Below are positions 45,752-57,316 of a DNA stretch of 64,000 bases, piece after piece. The first letter of the stretch is position 1; every line of letters begins with the position of its first letter. This DNA comes from Pestalotiopsis fici W106-1 (lineage: Eukaryota > Ascomycota > Sordariomycetes > Amphisphaeriales > Sporocadaceae). Location: the NCBI RefSeq assembly GCF_000516985.1, contig NW_006917092.1:4655924-4719923 (forward strand), in the 5' to 3' direction. The translations under genes were made by a program, and so were the position numbers. The notes below the pieces were generated by a model. It was not told where the DNA came from, did no database searches, and saw only the letters and a list, made by a program, of their open reading frames with translations.

Positions 45752-46723
45752 ATGCGGCCCTTGTCCTACTTCCTACCATTTAGCAACAAGCCAAATTTCA
45801 ATCCATTGACCGACATTCCAGACTTGAGCCGACGGGTTTGCCTTGTCACAGGTGGTAACTCTGGTCTTGGAGAGGCTACCCTTGCCGCACTGGCCCAACA
45901 CAACCCACAAAAGCTCTATCTCGGGGCACGATCACGCCCAAGAGCAGAGGCAGCGGTCGCTCGCATCAGGGCAACGTTAAAAGCGGCCGAGAAAGCCAAC
46001 ATAGAGATTCTGGACCTTGACCTGTCGAGTTTCGAGTCAGTGAAGGCTGCTGCGGCCAAAGTGAACCTTGAGGCCGAACGCCTAGATGTGCTTCAGCTAA
46101 ATGCTGGCATCGGTCTTGTGCCGTACGCCACATCGACGGATGGCTACGAAACGCAGTTCGCGACAAACTATCTTGGTCACGCTTTATTGACGCAGCTTCT
46201 CCTGCCCAAGCTGCTGCAGACTGCGGCGCGTCCCGACTCCGACGTCCGAGTCGTGGCTGTATCTTCAGCCCTGCACAGCCGTGCAGCGCCAGAGGGCATC
46301 CTATTTGATGAGCTAAAAACGTCAATGGCGAACCGTGACGGTGTGACGCTCTATGCACAGGCCGCTCTCGCCAAGACGCTCTTCGCACATGAGCTGGCCA
46401 AGAGATATCCGCAAATCAAGTCAGTATCGCTCCAGCCAGGTGGTGTTAGGACCGGCATATGGGATGGAGAAAAGGTAGTGCACTGGCTTCCATGGTATTT
46501 CGTCGTCAGACCCATTGTCTGGTTGACGGGAGTGTCGAGCGAGGAGGGTGCCAAGACACAGCTTTGGTGCAGCTTCAGTGAAGACGTCGAGAGCGGCCGG
46601 TACTACCAGCCTATAGGTCAACCTGGTGAGGAGGGGAAACTCACGCGCGACAATGCGCTGGCGGCAAAGCTTTGGGATTGGACAACAGGGGTTCTACAGG
46701 GATCGGGTTCCCAATGGCCATAA
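45752..46723 (+). CDS. Short-chain dehydrogenase/reductase lacking the catalytic lysine
   Basis: This single exon encodes 323 aa from the ATG at 45752 (MRPLSYFLPFSNKP), the best-placed start for the fold. The retinol-dehydrogenase-like SDR pattern is clear: TGGNSGLG cofactor loop, LDLDLSSFESV, LNAGIG and the catalytic Ser region VAVSSALHS. The active-site Tyr201 is followed by AQAALAK where the family has Tyr-X-X-Ser-Lys, so Ser204 and Lys205 are both Ala. The rest (KSVSLQPGGVRTGIW) is normal. It may be inactive, altered in mechanism or a binding protein. Confidence 0.88.
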   Translation: MRPLSYFLPFSNKPNFNPLTDIPDLSRRVCLVTGGNSGLGEATLAALAQHNPQKLYLGARSRPRAEAAVARIRATLKAAEKANIEILDLDLSSFESVKAAAAKVNLEAERLDVLQLNAGIGLVPYATSTDGYETQFATNYLGHALLTQLLLPKLLQTAARPDSDVRVVAVSSALHSRAAPEGILFDELKTSMANRDGVTLYAQAALAKTLFAHELAKRYPQIKSVSLQPGGVRTGIWDGEKVVHWLPWYFVVRPIVWLTGVSSEEGAKTQLWCSFSEDVESGRYYQPIGQPGEEGKLTRDNALAAKLWDWTTGVLQGSGSQWP

Positions 46724-47244
46724 GGCAATGGAAAGTCCAATGTCAGGAGTATGTGCTCGTCTAAGTCGAATTACGTGTAGAGATTCGTTGTTACTGAACT
46801 GACGGTAATGTTATTGCGGGTACCGATAATTCCCATAGAAAGTGGACTAAGATCAAACCCCAGACCATGTATTTTGTATGATTTTACTCTCCACACCTTT
46901 ATTCATGTCTCTATGCCTCTCTTGTCAGCCATCATTCACTGTAAATTTGATTCTATTCTTATTTTTGGAGCTTTGGACACTTGACACTATCCACCTTTGG
47001 TCTCGAGTAGAATGAGGAATGTTTAGGAACTAGATAATCCAAACAGGGTACCGATAAAGACAAGGTAATGTTCAACAGTTTTATTTATAGATTTGACGAG
47101 AGTCCTCACATTTTTCCAAGGTTTCACAATCCACTTGATGCAAAAGCCTCCAATGACGAAACACGCCCAAATCGGGACACAACGCGTATCACTCAAATGG
47201 ACGTTTATTTTGCGCAGCCACAGCCAATTCAAGCATATTGATAG
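46724..47244. other. Intergenic
   Basis: This is the 3' flank of the SDR gene, moderately AT-rich. No gene was recognised. Confidence 0.5.
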
Positions 47245-48270
47245 GTGGCAGAGAGAACCCCGTTATTCATGTGCGCAACCCTTACTCTGTACATAGAAAT
47301 TGGAGCTAATTGTGTTGTGGGTGAAGAGCCCATGTCAAGACCAGAGCTACCAAGCAAGATACTCGACATGAAGTGGGATCCGACAAGTCGTGACCATCTT
47401 CAGCCTTCCACAGCTGCCGGCACCAGATACAACGTCAATATAATTCCCCACCGCCAGTTCTTGTCGACACGGATATCATATCAAGCCTATTTCAAGAACT
47501 TCCCATCTTATTCAGCGGCTCACAATTTTGAGAGGAGTGTTACTCGGTATGGACAAGATCCATGAATAGAGGTGAGGGTCTCCTGATGATTCTAGATTAG
47601 GCGCACAATCTCGGATATAGTTTGACGAAAAGGCCCCCGCTGCCTGAACGACATGGATATGGATGGCTTTTACATGTTCGAATTGATCATGAAAGGAGAA
47701 CAATTTATCGACAATGCCCTTTCCGATCATACAAGGAAGTTGAGATGGCCTTGGCTGGAATGATCAAGGCGAAGTTGGACAGATATTCAAGAAAGACCTC
47801 TTCGTTACTTCCCCAGTCACTCTTTCAAAGTTTTCTCCAAAATACCATATTCTAGACTTTAACAACCTAGTGGACAAGGCAATGCCGCACGACGCGCTGA
47901 CTGAGGAAGTCATCAAGCAGCCAATGAGCAAACTCACCTTGATGTTTCCGCCTCCAGATAGTCCTATTGTCCGCCCTCCTTGCTCTAACTACGCGGTCTC
48001 GTGCCCGACGATGAACAGCCACGAGCGCCTACAAGAAATGTTCCACGCCCGACGGCGGGAGGTCGACCGGCGAAAAGAAGTCGTCAGCACGGGCCGGATT
48101 CTGGCCGCTCGCCTTAGCTGTCACGTCACAAGAATGCCCAAGCTCGCAAGGTCCGTCCGTCAGAGTATTATGTGTGTACGACGCCACGCTGGAGAGTGCC
48201 GAGGAAGACCTAAAAACTAGAGTGAGACTGTACAACAAGGCCAAGGAAAGACCAGTGGAGAATAAGTAGT
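47245..48270 (+). pseudogene. Decayed or unrecognised spliced gene
   Basis: Several plus-strand segments read like protein but lie in different frames: one near 47340-47560 (KILDMKWDPTSRDHL), one near 47650-47810 (LLHVRIDHERRTIYRQCPF), one from about 47850 to 48130 (EVIKQPMSKLTLMFPPPDSP; HARRREVDRRKEVVSTGRIL) and a charged tail at about 48175-48269 (DATLESAEEDLKTRVRLYNK) that ends in a stop. The last two are out of frame with each other. This could be a spliced gene with unclear introns or a pseudogene with frameshifts. No family is recognised. Confidence 0.35.
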
Positions 48271-48667
48271 CTCACAGAGGATCCCATAGCTTGACATCAT
48301 CCATGGATATTGTCGATGATGCTTGGCAAAAGGGTCGTCATAATGCACTACAGGTTTGCGAGTCACCAAAGTCTAGCGAGTTTGTAATTATACAGAGGTT
48401 TTAATTCCTAACTGGAGACACTGTGTGAACGTGTACACTATGTCTCCCGTGCGCAGTAGCACTCGTCACCAATTATGGGCCACGGCGAGACAAGACCAGA
48501 CAGAAGCCACCTATATGCACGCTTGCCTTCCTGTTACGTAAATGCACTTTTATATTTTTCCCTTTACATTGTACACTCGATGGCCCACCATCGGATTTTC
48601 GTGACGTGTTCACTGGTCGAGAATATGTAGTTGTTGGTATCGGACCGGAGGGAGATCATTCGGATAA
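48271..48667. other. Intergenic
   Basis: This is the 3' flank of the Sec61 gene. Nothing else was recognised. Confidence 0.55.
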
Positions 48668-50367
48668 CTAGCCCATGATCATGCCCTTCATACCAGCAAG
48701 GTCACCTTCCTTGGCTGCAATCTCGAAGTAGCCATAAATGATGCTGCAGAGAAACAATTAGTTATTTTGTTCTTTTGAGGAAAAGAGTCTTTGAAAGTAA
48801 CTTACGTGACAGCGAGAAGGGTACCGGTACCGGAGCCGAGAGCTCCCATCAGGTCGCTAGCAACCGAGAGCGCACCAATGCAGGCACCACCAAAGGCGGC
48901 GGCAGTGGGAATGATGCGCTTGAGCTCACGGTACATGCTCTGGTCACGGTGACCAGCCATGACAAGACCCTGGTCCTTGAGCTGCTTGGCAACGTCGCGA
49001 GGGCTGGAGCCAGACACCTCAATCCAAGTCTTGGAGAAGATGGCGCAGGCAGTAAGCATGTAGGCGATGTAGACAGCAGTGTGGATAGGGTCGAGGAGAG
49101 CATCCTTGAAGTTCAAGGGAGGAGACATGTAGTAGACGAGGCCAGAAACGGCGGAAAGCTGGGCAGAACCCTCCTTGGCCTCCCAGACACCGAAAAGCTG
49201 GACGAGAAGGTTCTCGGAAAAGCGAGAGTAGAGCATCTGGCTGATCAGGAAGATGTTCGAGGACAGAGCCGACTGCAGCATGATGGGCATGTTGGAGGTG
49301 TAGAACAGACGGACGGGGTAGGAGCCACGAGCACCACGCTGGCGGTTGGACTTGACGGGAATCTCGACGCGGAAGCCCTGGAGATAGATGACAGCAGCGA
49401 AGACGGCGAGAGTAGCGAGCAAGTTCATGATGTTGGGAAGGTTCTGGCGGTAGAAAGCCTCCTGGAGAGCACGCTGCTTGTTGGGCCAGGTCATGAGAAG
49501 GTGGAAGAGGGCAATGACGGCACCCTCGAACTCGGGACCACGACCAGTGTTAATGGAGGTGGGAGAGAAAGCCTTCCACATGATGGACTCGCAAATGTTG
49601 GTGGCAATGAACAGAGAAATACCGCTGCCCAGACCGTAACCCTTCTGGAGGAGCTCATCGAGGAGAATGACAATCATGCCAGCAACAACGAGCTGCAGGA
49701 CAAGGAGGAAGACGATACCAGCACCGAGGTCGCTGGGCGGGCCGTAGAGACCGCTGAAGACGTAGACAGTGGCAGTACCGGCGGAGAGAATGAAGGCAAA
49801 CAGCTTCTGGGCAGTCTGGTAGAGTTCACGGTCGGACTTGAGGTCGAGGTTGACGTCGATCATGTGGGTTCCAGCGAGGAGCTGGAAGACCATACCGGAG
49901 GTGATGATGGGCGTGATACCAAGCTCCATAAGCGTACCGCGGTTACTCGCCATCATCATGCGCAGCCAGTAAAGAGGATCAGAGGTATCGGACGAGACGA
50001 TACCGTAGAGAGGCATCTGGCTCATGACCAAGAAGATGAGCAGGGTAAGACCAGTCCACATCAACTTTTGGTTGAAGGGAATCTTGGTCTCGGGCTGCTG
50101 CACCTCTGGCAGAAAGGCCACGAATGGCTTGACGAGGTCGAGGAATCGTACTGCAAACGAGGGAAGCGAGTAAGCATTGTGGTCTCCAGCATCTCAATGG
50201 CTTCAAATGACAGGGGAAAGCGCGTCGCAAAGGTCCTCGCAAGTCTCTGAAGCTTCAAAGGCCGCTACAGAGCCGGATGCGATGCACAGAGAGGCAAGAT
50301 TGCTTTTGGGTTTTTGGTGGTGATTGGGACCTCGATGGGGAGGGGATTTGGACTTACAGCTCGACAT
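48668..50367 (-). CDS. SEC61: Sec61 alpha, protein-conducting channel of the ER
   Basis: Exons 50367-50358 (10 nt), 50150-48806 and 48743-48668 join to 476 aa, the standard length. The introns are 207 and 62 nt. The short first exon gives MSSL, joined to [16 protein letters not shown], the universal Sec61 alpha start. Ten membrane helices can be traced, with the plug region and [19 protein letters not shown]. The basic loop ([20 protein letters not shown]) and the C-terminal [14 protein letters not shown] are also conserved. It forms the translocon pore with Sbh1 and Sss1. It is divergent from the isopentenyltransferase gene. Confidence 0.97.
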
Positions 50368-51315
50368 GGTGGCGATGCGTCTGTGGGAAATACTATAGAG
50401 TAAAAGTTAAGAAGGAAGAAGAGAAGAAGAAACCCGCTCACAGCGACACCTGTTGCGTTCCCAATTGAAAAAGAAGCAGGGAGAGTCGCGAGATGCCGAT
50501 GTGCCTTTAAAGAGTGAGGAGGTAGAAAGGAGAGGACAGAAAGGCTACGTCGCGACTAGCAGCACGAGGTTTAGTATGGGCTGGGCTGGTGCTGGGCTGG
50601 GGTTTGGAGGCCATGAACAGATCTGGCTTCAATTAAAAAATAGTGAGCCCCAGTCGGGTCCCAGTCCCTGGTCGCCAATGGACCATGCCTAAAGCGAAAG
50701 CCACAGGCAGTTTTGGCGGCTCCCTTCTCCCCCAAATTGACGATGTGTCCCCTTTCTAAGGGTGCTCCAAATATGTGGAGATGCACGTGACTCGCAAGTC
50801 AGCCTCCAGCTCCCACCAGCCAGCAGCAGCTAATGGCACTGGGCAAACTGCTCAGACCCTTGAAAACGTGGAATCGGAGCTCTGAGCTTCGGCAAGCTTC
50901 TGGCTTCCATGGGATTCATCCAATCCTTGAGACATTTTCTTTGCGGAGATCCATCGGATGCTTGCGATTTAAGCTCAACGCCCCAAGCTGAAGGAACCTT
51001 CTCAACCGCGCACCCTGTCGGATTCCTTGCAGGTTATTCCGTCCCGTTCTGCCCCAATACTGGACTTGTCCGATTTTGAGCCTCAACCGTCAGTGCACTG
51101 TGTCCTGAAAAAAAGCATCCTAACCCTGGATTCTCATTGGCTGCATTTCTTACCAAGGGTCCTTTTGCCTTTTTGCCATGCTAATTTTGGCGCCAATTGT
51201 TTGTTGTTGAAGGATCTCAGAAGATCGAGACGTGGACAGAGAAGGCCGGAGAACCAGCAAGACGTTTCCTGTTATCGTGTGACTCTTTTCTTTACCGGCA
51301 ATCGTGTCTTAATTC
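50368..51315. promoter_or_regulatory. Divergent promoter region of SEC61 and MOD5
   Basis: This 948-bp region separates two divergent housekeeping genes. A purine-rich run at about 50408-50435 reads as a CT-rich leader on the SEC61 strand, typical of a highly expressed gene. No shared regulatory motif was identified. Confidence 0.5.
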
Positions 51316-52865
51316 ATGTTTAGACGCTGCAGTGTATTTGGTCATTTTGCACTGCAGCAACCAATTTTGGCTTGTAAATTGTCCAGGGTCCGCAATGTCG
51401 CCAGCATGTCTTCAAATCGCCAAAGTCCAAAGGAGCCCCTTGTGGCGATCATGGGCACCACCGGCACGGGAAAGTCAGATGTGAGTCAATGTTACTATAC
51501 TCCTAATGATACACTTGTTCTTGCCACTATAAATCCATTGGAACCATTTGAGTCTGATTAAATGTTTAGCTCGCGGTAGACTTGGCCGTCAGGTTCAATG
51601 GAGAGATCATCAATGCAGATGCTATGCAGATGTACAGGGGTCTACCAATCATCACCAACCAAATTTCTGATGAAGAGCAACGCGGCATTCCGCACCACCT
51701 GCTAGCCATGGTCGATGTTGATGAGCCAACCTGGACAGTCAGCGTTTTTGTCAGGGAAGCCAGCAAGCTTATCCGTGAGATTCGCAGTAGGGGCAAGTTG
51801 CCCATCGTTGTAGGCGGGACGCACTACTATATCAGCTCTCTTCTTTTTGGCAACAGTCTTGTAGACTCACCAGATGAGAACGATGAATCAACATTCACAG
51901 CACAGTTGGAAATCGAGAAAATGCATCCGATCCTTGCGGGCCCGACAGAGAACATGCTTGAAAAGCTCAAGGAAGTTGACCCAGTCATGGGCGCCCGGTG
52001 GCATCCCGAGGACAGGCGCAAAATCAAGCGATCCTTGGAGATCTTTCTGACCACCGGGAAAAGAGCCTCAGACATATATCAAGAGCAACAGAGAGCAAAG
52101 GGAGCTGCAGATTCCGAGAATACATCCTGGGATGCCCTGATGTTCTGGGTCTATGCAAACCCAGACATTCTCAAAGAACGCTTAGAAAAGCGAGTGGACA
52201 AGATGGAGCAGAATGGCTTGATAGGTGAAGTGAGAACGCTTCATGAACACCTTCGTATGAAAACTGCTGCAGGAGTTGAAGTTGACCGCACCCGTGGTAT
52301 CTGGCAATCTATTGGTTTCAAGCAATTCGAGTCATTCCTTTTGGCTGAGGACAATGGCGAGGACATAAATACCTTGGATAAGCTAAAAGTTGAAAACATG
52401 GAGTTGACCAAGATTGCAACACGCCAGTACGCAAGGTATCAACTCAGATGGCTTCGCCTCAAGACCATTCCCGAGCTAAAACACCATGGTGCGCTCGACT
52501 ACCTGTATCTGCTGGACAGCTCACTGGCATCAGATTTCGCCCCCAATGTATTGATACCCGCCTCGAATATCATGGAAGCGTATCTTGACGGGTGTGCACT
52601 TCCAAAGCCTGCATCCGTCTCTAAAACCGCCAAAGAAGTTCTTTCCACATATGCTGCTCAAGATACATCAAACAAGCCAAAGGCCGAAGCAAGGCTTTGT
52701 GAGGTCTGCAACATGACACTTCAGACAGAAGATCAATGGAACAAGCATGTCAACGGCCAACGCCACCGTCGTGGCTTGAAGCACAAAAGTCGCACGGCTC
52801 TCATGGCCACCCATCAGGCAAAAGCTGCTCAAGCTGAAGACACTGAGACTGCCATTGAGAGCTGA
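51316..52865 (+). CDS. MOD5: tRNA dimethylallyltransferase (isopentenyltransferase, Mod5-type)
   Basis: Exons 51316-51480 and 51570-52865 join to 486 aa across an 89-nt intron. The P-loop GTTGTGKSD (residues 47-55) spans the end of exon 1. It is followed by INADAMQMYRGLPIITNQIS and VVGGTHYYISSLLFGN, both IPPT signatures. A C-terminal C2H2 zinc finger (Cys432, Cys435, His448, His454) is as in eukaryotic Mod5/TRIT1. The enzyme adds dimethylallyl to A37 of tRNAs reading UNN codons. The ATG at 51316 adds an Arg-rich, acid-free leader, while the ATG at 51406 gives a shorter form, suggesting mitochondrial and cytosolic isoforms. Confidence 0.95.
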
Positions 52866-53006
52866 TGCAAGTCTTGTAATCAATTGTTGCAATCTTTGTG
52901 GTATTTGGGTCAATTTTTCAACAGCTACAGCGTCCTCGTACATGCTATTTGTGGAAACACGACCATATCATTACCTCGTCAACGCCACAAATTATACCGC
53001 TAAAGC

Positions 53007-54037
53007 CTAGCCCCAAAACTTGGGGTCTTGAAGCCATTCCCACACCATGGAGTTTCCCTTGTCTGTGTTACTTGTCGCCAGACCTCGCTTCGGATCAAGA
53101 TCCGGGCCGGGGTCATTCACAGCCTTGACTGGCCTAACAAATTTGCTCCCAACCTCCAAAATGGTACCTCCTGGCTCTTGTTGTACACATTGGAGCATTG
53201 CTTCGGCCACTTCTTGAGGCGTCACCCAAGCATCTTGTCCCTCATTGACATTGACGAGCTTCTCTGGATGATCCGTCCACAAAGGCGTCTTTACAACACC
53301 TGGGGCGACAGCGGTGACGGAAATACCGACATCTGCGACTGGTGCTAGACACCTCACAAAGCCCGAGATGGCATGTTTGGTAGCACCGTAGATGGGAGCT
53401 CGGAAGACTGGGAGTTGACCTGCAACCGACGAGATGTGAATCACGCGCTTGGGATTTTGCAGCGACACCGGCTTCGGGGTGGGGAATTTGGAGTTGGCCG
53501 ACGGCCGGGGATGCAGCCAATGCGACATGGCGAGCTGTGTAGCCCGGATCGGATGCGTGAGATTGATATCAAGCAGCGCGTATCGGTCGCCGTCGGGACT
53601 GTCTCTACTTTCTGATGACCCAGGAGGGTGCCAGAACGATGACCAATGCGGTTCATAGACGCCTGCTCCGGGGCAGAGAATGTCAAAGTCACCAAACTGG
53701 GCCAATGTGAACTCGAACATGCGCGTGATGTCTGCCCACTTGGTAACATTGGTCTCAACGAAGACTGCCCGAGGGCCTTCTTTGTTGGCCTCGTACTTGG
53801 ACACGAACTCGGCTGCCTCAGGACGGAGAGCCAAATCGGCTAGCACGACATTGCAGTTGAGGGATACCAGAAGCTTTGCAAACTCCAGGTTGATTCCTAC
53901 ATCACATACCAAGTTAGCCATTGAAGATCTATCATGCCAAGAGCTGGGACATCTCTACCTGACCCAGCTCCAGTCACTATAGCTGTTTTGCCATTCACCG
54001 AGAATGGCTGAGAGCTGGAGATGTCGTCTGTAGTCAT
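53007..54037 (-). CDS. Short-chain dehydrogenase/reductase
   Basis: Exons 54037-53959 and 53896-53007 join to 322 aa across a 62-nt intron. The cofactor motif TGAGSGI is built across the splice junction, and LADLALRPE suggests an NAD(H) preference through the Asp at the end of beta 2. CPGAGVYEP stands for the usual NAG motif, the Ser lies in VIHISSVAGQL and the catalytic Tyr/Lys in YGATKHA are intact. It resembles the 15-hydroxyprostaglandin dehydrogenase-like branch. It is convergent with the MOD5 gene (141 bp). Substrate unknown. Confidence 0.9.
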
Positions 54038-55623
54038 GTCCTCGATGAAGCAGTAGGGTTAACAGAAGCAGGAAGAAGTTATCGACGATGACTACTGCAG
54101 ATACTGCTACGATTGTCAAGTAGACTTATCTACTTGATTTCATGCATCAGCGAATCTAGATCCAGATATAGCATAGCAGACATTGATAAAGCATTCTCTA
54201 GACCCCTCCCCAACGCCCGGGAAGAGCTCCGATCACAGGACTCGGACAGTTGATCGACCGAACAATTGTGACCTGAAGCTTATAGGACCTCCTTGGTTTC
54301 CCCATAACCTCCCGAGTTCCGTGGGAGCGGGGACATGTCTAACGTGATTTGGATTCTTATACACTTCTTCTTGACGAATAAACGACCTGGAATCCCACCC
54401 GTTCGCCACTCAAAGTTTCGGTAGCCTAGAATGGAAACCAATGTGCTGTCACACAATAGTGCTCGTGATAAATGGTGCTTCTACGGGGTCACTGTGAGAA
54501 AGGGATTTTTTCTACACATTTCCTTGGTAGGTAATTTTTCGGCCAAAATTCCGAAACCGGCAATTTTGGCGACGGGAAGTCCTGGTGGAGACTTGATCAG
54601 TTAAACATTAGCAACACATCTTCCTCTGCATTACATCTGTATCCAACAGCTGCACACCTTTTATGACAAGTGCTTGCTATCGTGAGGTTACTAGTATTTG
54701 ATTCAAAAGTATTCAAATGGAATGCCAGGATTGTAGCAATTATTTTATGAAAACTGGTTGCTATGTGAGAGTCACCGGCTGGCTATTAGCGTGGGCGCAC
54801 CTCGCAATATAGCACTTCTAAAGCTGGCTTTTTGCGGGGAAACGAGGAGGATTGCAAGGGAAGCTCATATGCATGTAGCCAAGTTACCAAGGCCAGCAAA
54901 CTCCAACGATTCCTTCGTGAAGCGATAGTGTTTTTTTTTTCCCCCTCCCTTTGGCGCATCGGGTTCCCACTCTTGGTATGCCGCACAGATCCAGCTGCGC
55001 GAGAATAGTCAATTTCATATCATCTGCCTTGAGGCGGGGGTCGTAGAAGCGATCAAAGTGGAAACGTACTTGGTACACTACTCAAATAGACAAAGAATGG
55101 ATCTACTGGGGAACTGCACAACACGTCACTCAACGGAATAATGATGGATCTCTATGCTGTTCTCTAGCATTACTCAATGGTCAAGCTTTGCGAATCAAGT
55201 CATTGATCGAGTACCGAGATTTCATCAAGACCCGGCATGGCTTATCGACGCCCAGTATTGCCTTCAACGTTGCTTGTGTGGCCTGTATACATAGGTACGG
55301 TAGGCAGCATAAGCATTGTCATCTCAATCCAGCGCAAAAAGACCTATGATCGGACAACTATACATAAAACTGCACGCAGCTCAACCCCGCTTCTAGGCTG
55401 GCATATTTGAGGATGCTTGTATTTGTACTATCATGAATGTTTATTTCCCAATGAATCCGGTCGGCCGAATAGCACGTTGTATCAACGCCATCCCGCAGTA
55501 TACGCCACCTTTGTATGTGGGGGAGGCGGGGATGCCCCAGAGCGGGTGCCATTACCCCCAAATCTACTCCAAATTCATGCTTCACTCAGCCGGTTTGCGG
55601 AGGGAACACGCATTCTTATAGGG
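54038..55623. other. Intergenic, no gene supported
   Basis: This 1.6-kb region upstream of the SDR has only short ORFs. It leads into the decayed transposon. Nothing else was recognised. Confidence 0.55.
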
Positions 55624-55625
55624 TA

Positions 55626-57046
55626 CAGTGGGGTATCAATTTTACTCGGTCCACCCATTTAAAAAGTCGCGTTACGCGTGGTATACGCGATTTACACCTT
55701 TTTTTTTTTTACCATAATACGTTTAAAATAGCCGATAAACTAGACGAAATCTTAAATCCCATTTTACGGGATTAAAAGCCCGGTATAGATTTTTCCCCGA
55801 AAAAAAAAGCCTTTGCGTTAGGGCTACATTATAATAGAATATCTTAACGCGAAGTCGCGCGTCGCTTTCGTACCAGCCGCTTTTTTATTTAACGCTAGAA
55901 AAACTAGCTCAAATTTTACAAATCTTTTTTAAAAAAACCTAGTAAAGGGCGTAAAGGTTTTACGGACCGTTAGCGACGTAGCATGCTTATAATTTGCAAA
56001 AGGAACCGTAACGCGTCGTAGAAAGATATAATCCGAGGTTTACTTTTTAATATATCTAAATCTACGGTGCGACGGCAATTTTAAAAGGAAAAACTCCGGA
56101 AATAGAGGTCCTAAAAAAGAATCCTATTATCCAAAAAGGACGCTAGGGCTAGATATGCCTTTGCATATTAGGGATTATAAAACCTAAACGAGGTGAAGGC
56201 GGTACGTGTATATAAAGTTATCGACGCGCTATAGCTAATAATATAAATAATTTACTCCGACGAGTTTTTTTGCCAAAACTCTTCTTCGAGCCTAATCGCG
56301 TAGGTTTTTCGTTACCCGAGCGAGAAATTTAAAAAGGAATTTGTAAACCTTAAAAACCATATTAAAGCCAATATTTCCATTATAGTTTAGGGGTCGATTT
56401 AGGCCGAGAAAGTATATAGTATAAATATAGGCAAACGCAGCCTATTAATAATAATAACCCGGGACTTAACGCCCGGTTTTAAGGGAAGGTAACGTAGATT
56501 TATTTTGTAAAATTATTAAAAGTGCTTAAAGGAAAGTTTTCTACCGTGGTATAAAAATTAGCAGGTGTTCTAGCAGGATAATACCCTTATTTATAAATCG
56601 GATTTTATAAAGCAGTGGTTCCTTTAATACGGTATAGCTATTTACGAAGGCTAGCCATTATATAGCCTAAATTTTAACCCCATCGAATAAATATGGATAA
56701 CACTTAAAAAAAACCTTCGCAAGATATTCCCAGAGCTCTGGGACCTTAAGAAAAATATAATAAATACAAAGTATTTTACCATTTATTTGCATGCGGCGTA
56801 GGAGGCAATTCTAAGCAGTTATATTATTAAATTAATTAATTCTATAGAAAAACGGCTTACCGCCGTAAAGCTGGCGCGTGGATAGTATACTGGATTTTAA
56901 TCTGCATAATAAAAGGACGCGATATATAGTATTTTTTTGTTTTTACTATAGAAATTAATAGAGTTCTGTATAAGCGAAGTCGTGCATGCATATATAATCG
57001 GGTGGCTGGGAAATGGGGTGGACCGAGTATTTCTGGGACCCCATTG
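55626..57046 (+). mobile_element. Decayed Tc1/mariner-type DNA transposon with RIP-like changes
   Basis: The 1421-bp element is flanked by TA (55624-55625, 57047-57048). Its inverted ends (55626-55656; 57015-57046) share TACTCGGTCCACCC and begin CAGTGGGGT or CAATGGGGT. The inside is AT-rich and full of TAA/TAG. One frame still shows transposase traces: QDN at 56574 and LNFNPIE at 56667-56687, matching the second and third acidic regions of the DDE domain, and the tail KKNLRKIFPELWDLK. Stops interrupt these traces, several where CAA, CAG or TGG codons would be expected to have mutated. Repeat-induced point mutation is the likely cause. Confidence 0.85.
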
Positions 57047-57316
57047 TAGATCTGTCAATTGTCTTTGAAGAAGCAATGGCCAAGGTGGAGCTTTGTGGAG
57101 ATGTTGAACACTAATAAGGTCATGTTCGGCGAAGTGATGTCGGTGCAGGACTGCCCCGAAAGACGCCCGCATCATCCAGCTGGAGACAAGAAAGTTTTGG
57201 CTTAAACACAATCACCTGCTCTCGAATTCATCTCAAATCTTCCAGACTACACTCAACATTACTTCGCGGTATCAATCAACACTGTATTACTTCACTCAAT
57301 ATCGAAGAACACAGCC

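Noticed and set aside
48775..50250. 491-codon open frame on the plus strand across the Sec61 gene
   Set aside because: It is the antisense of a certain, highly conserved gene and its charged composition is that of a mirrored codon pattern.
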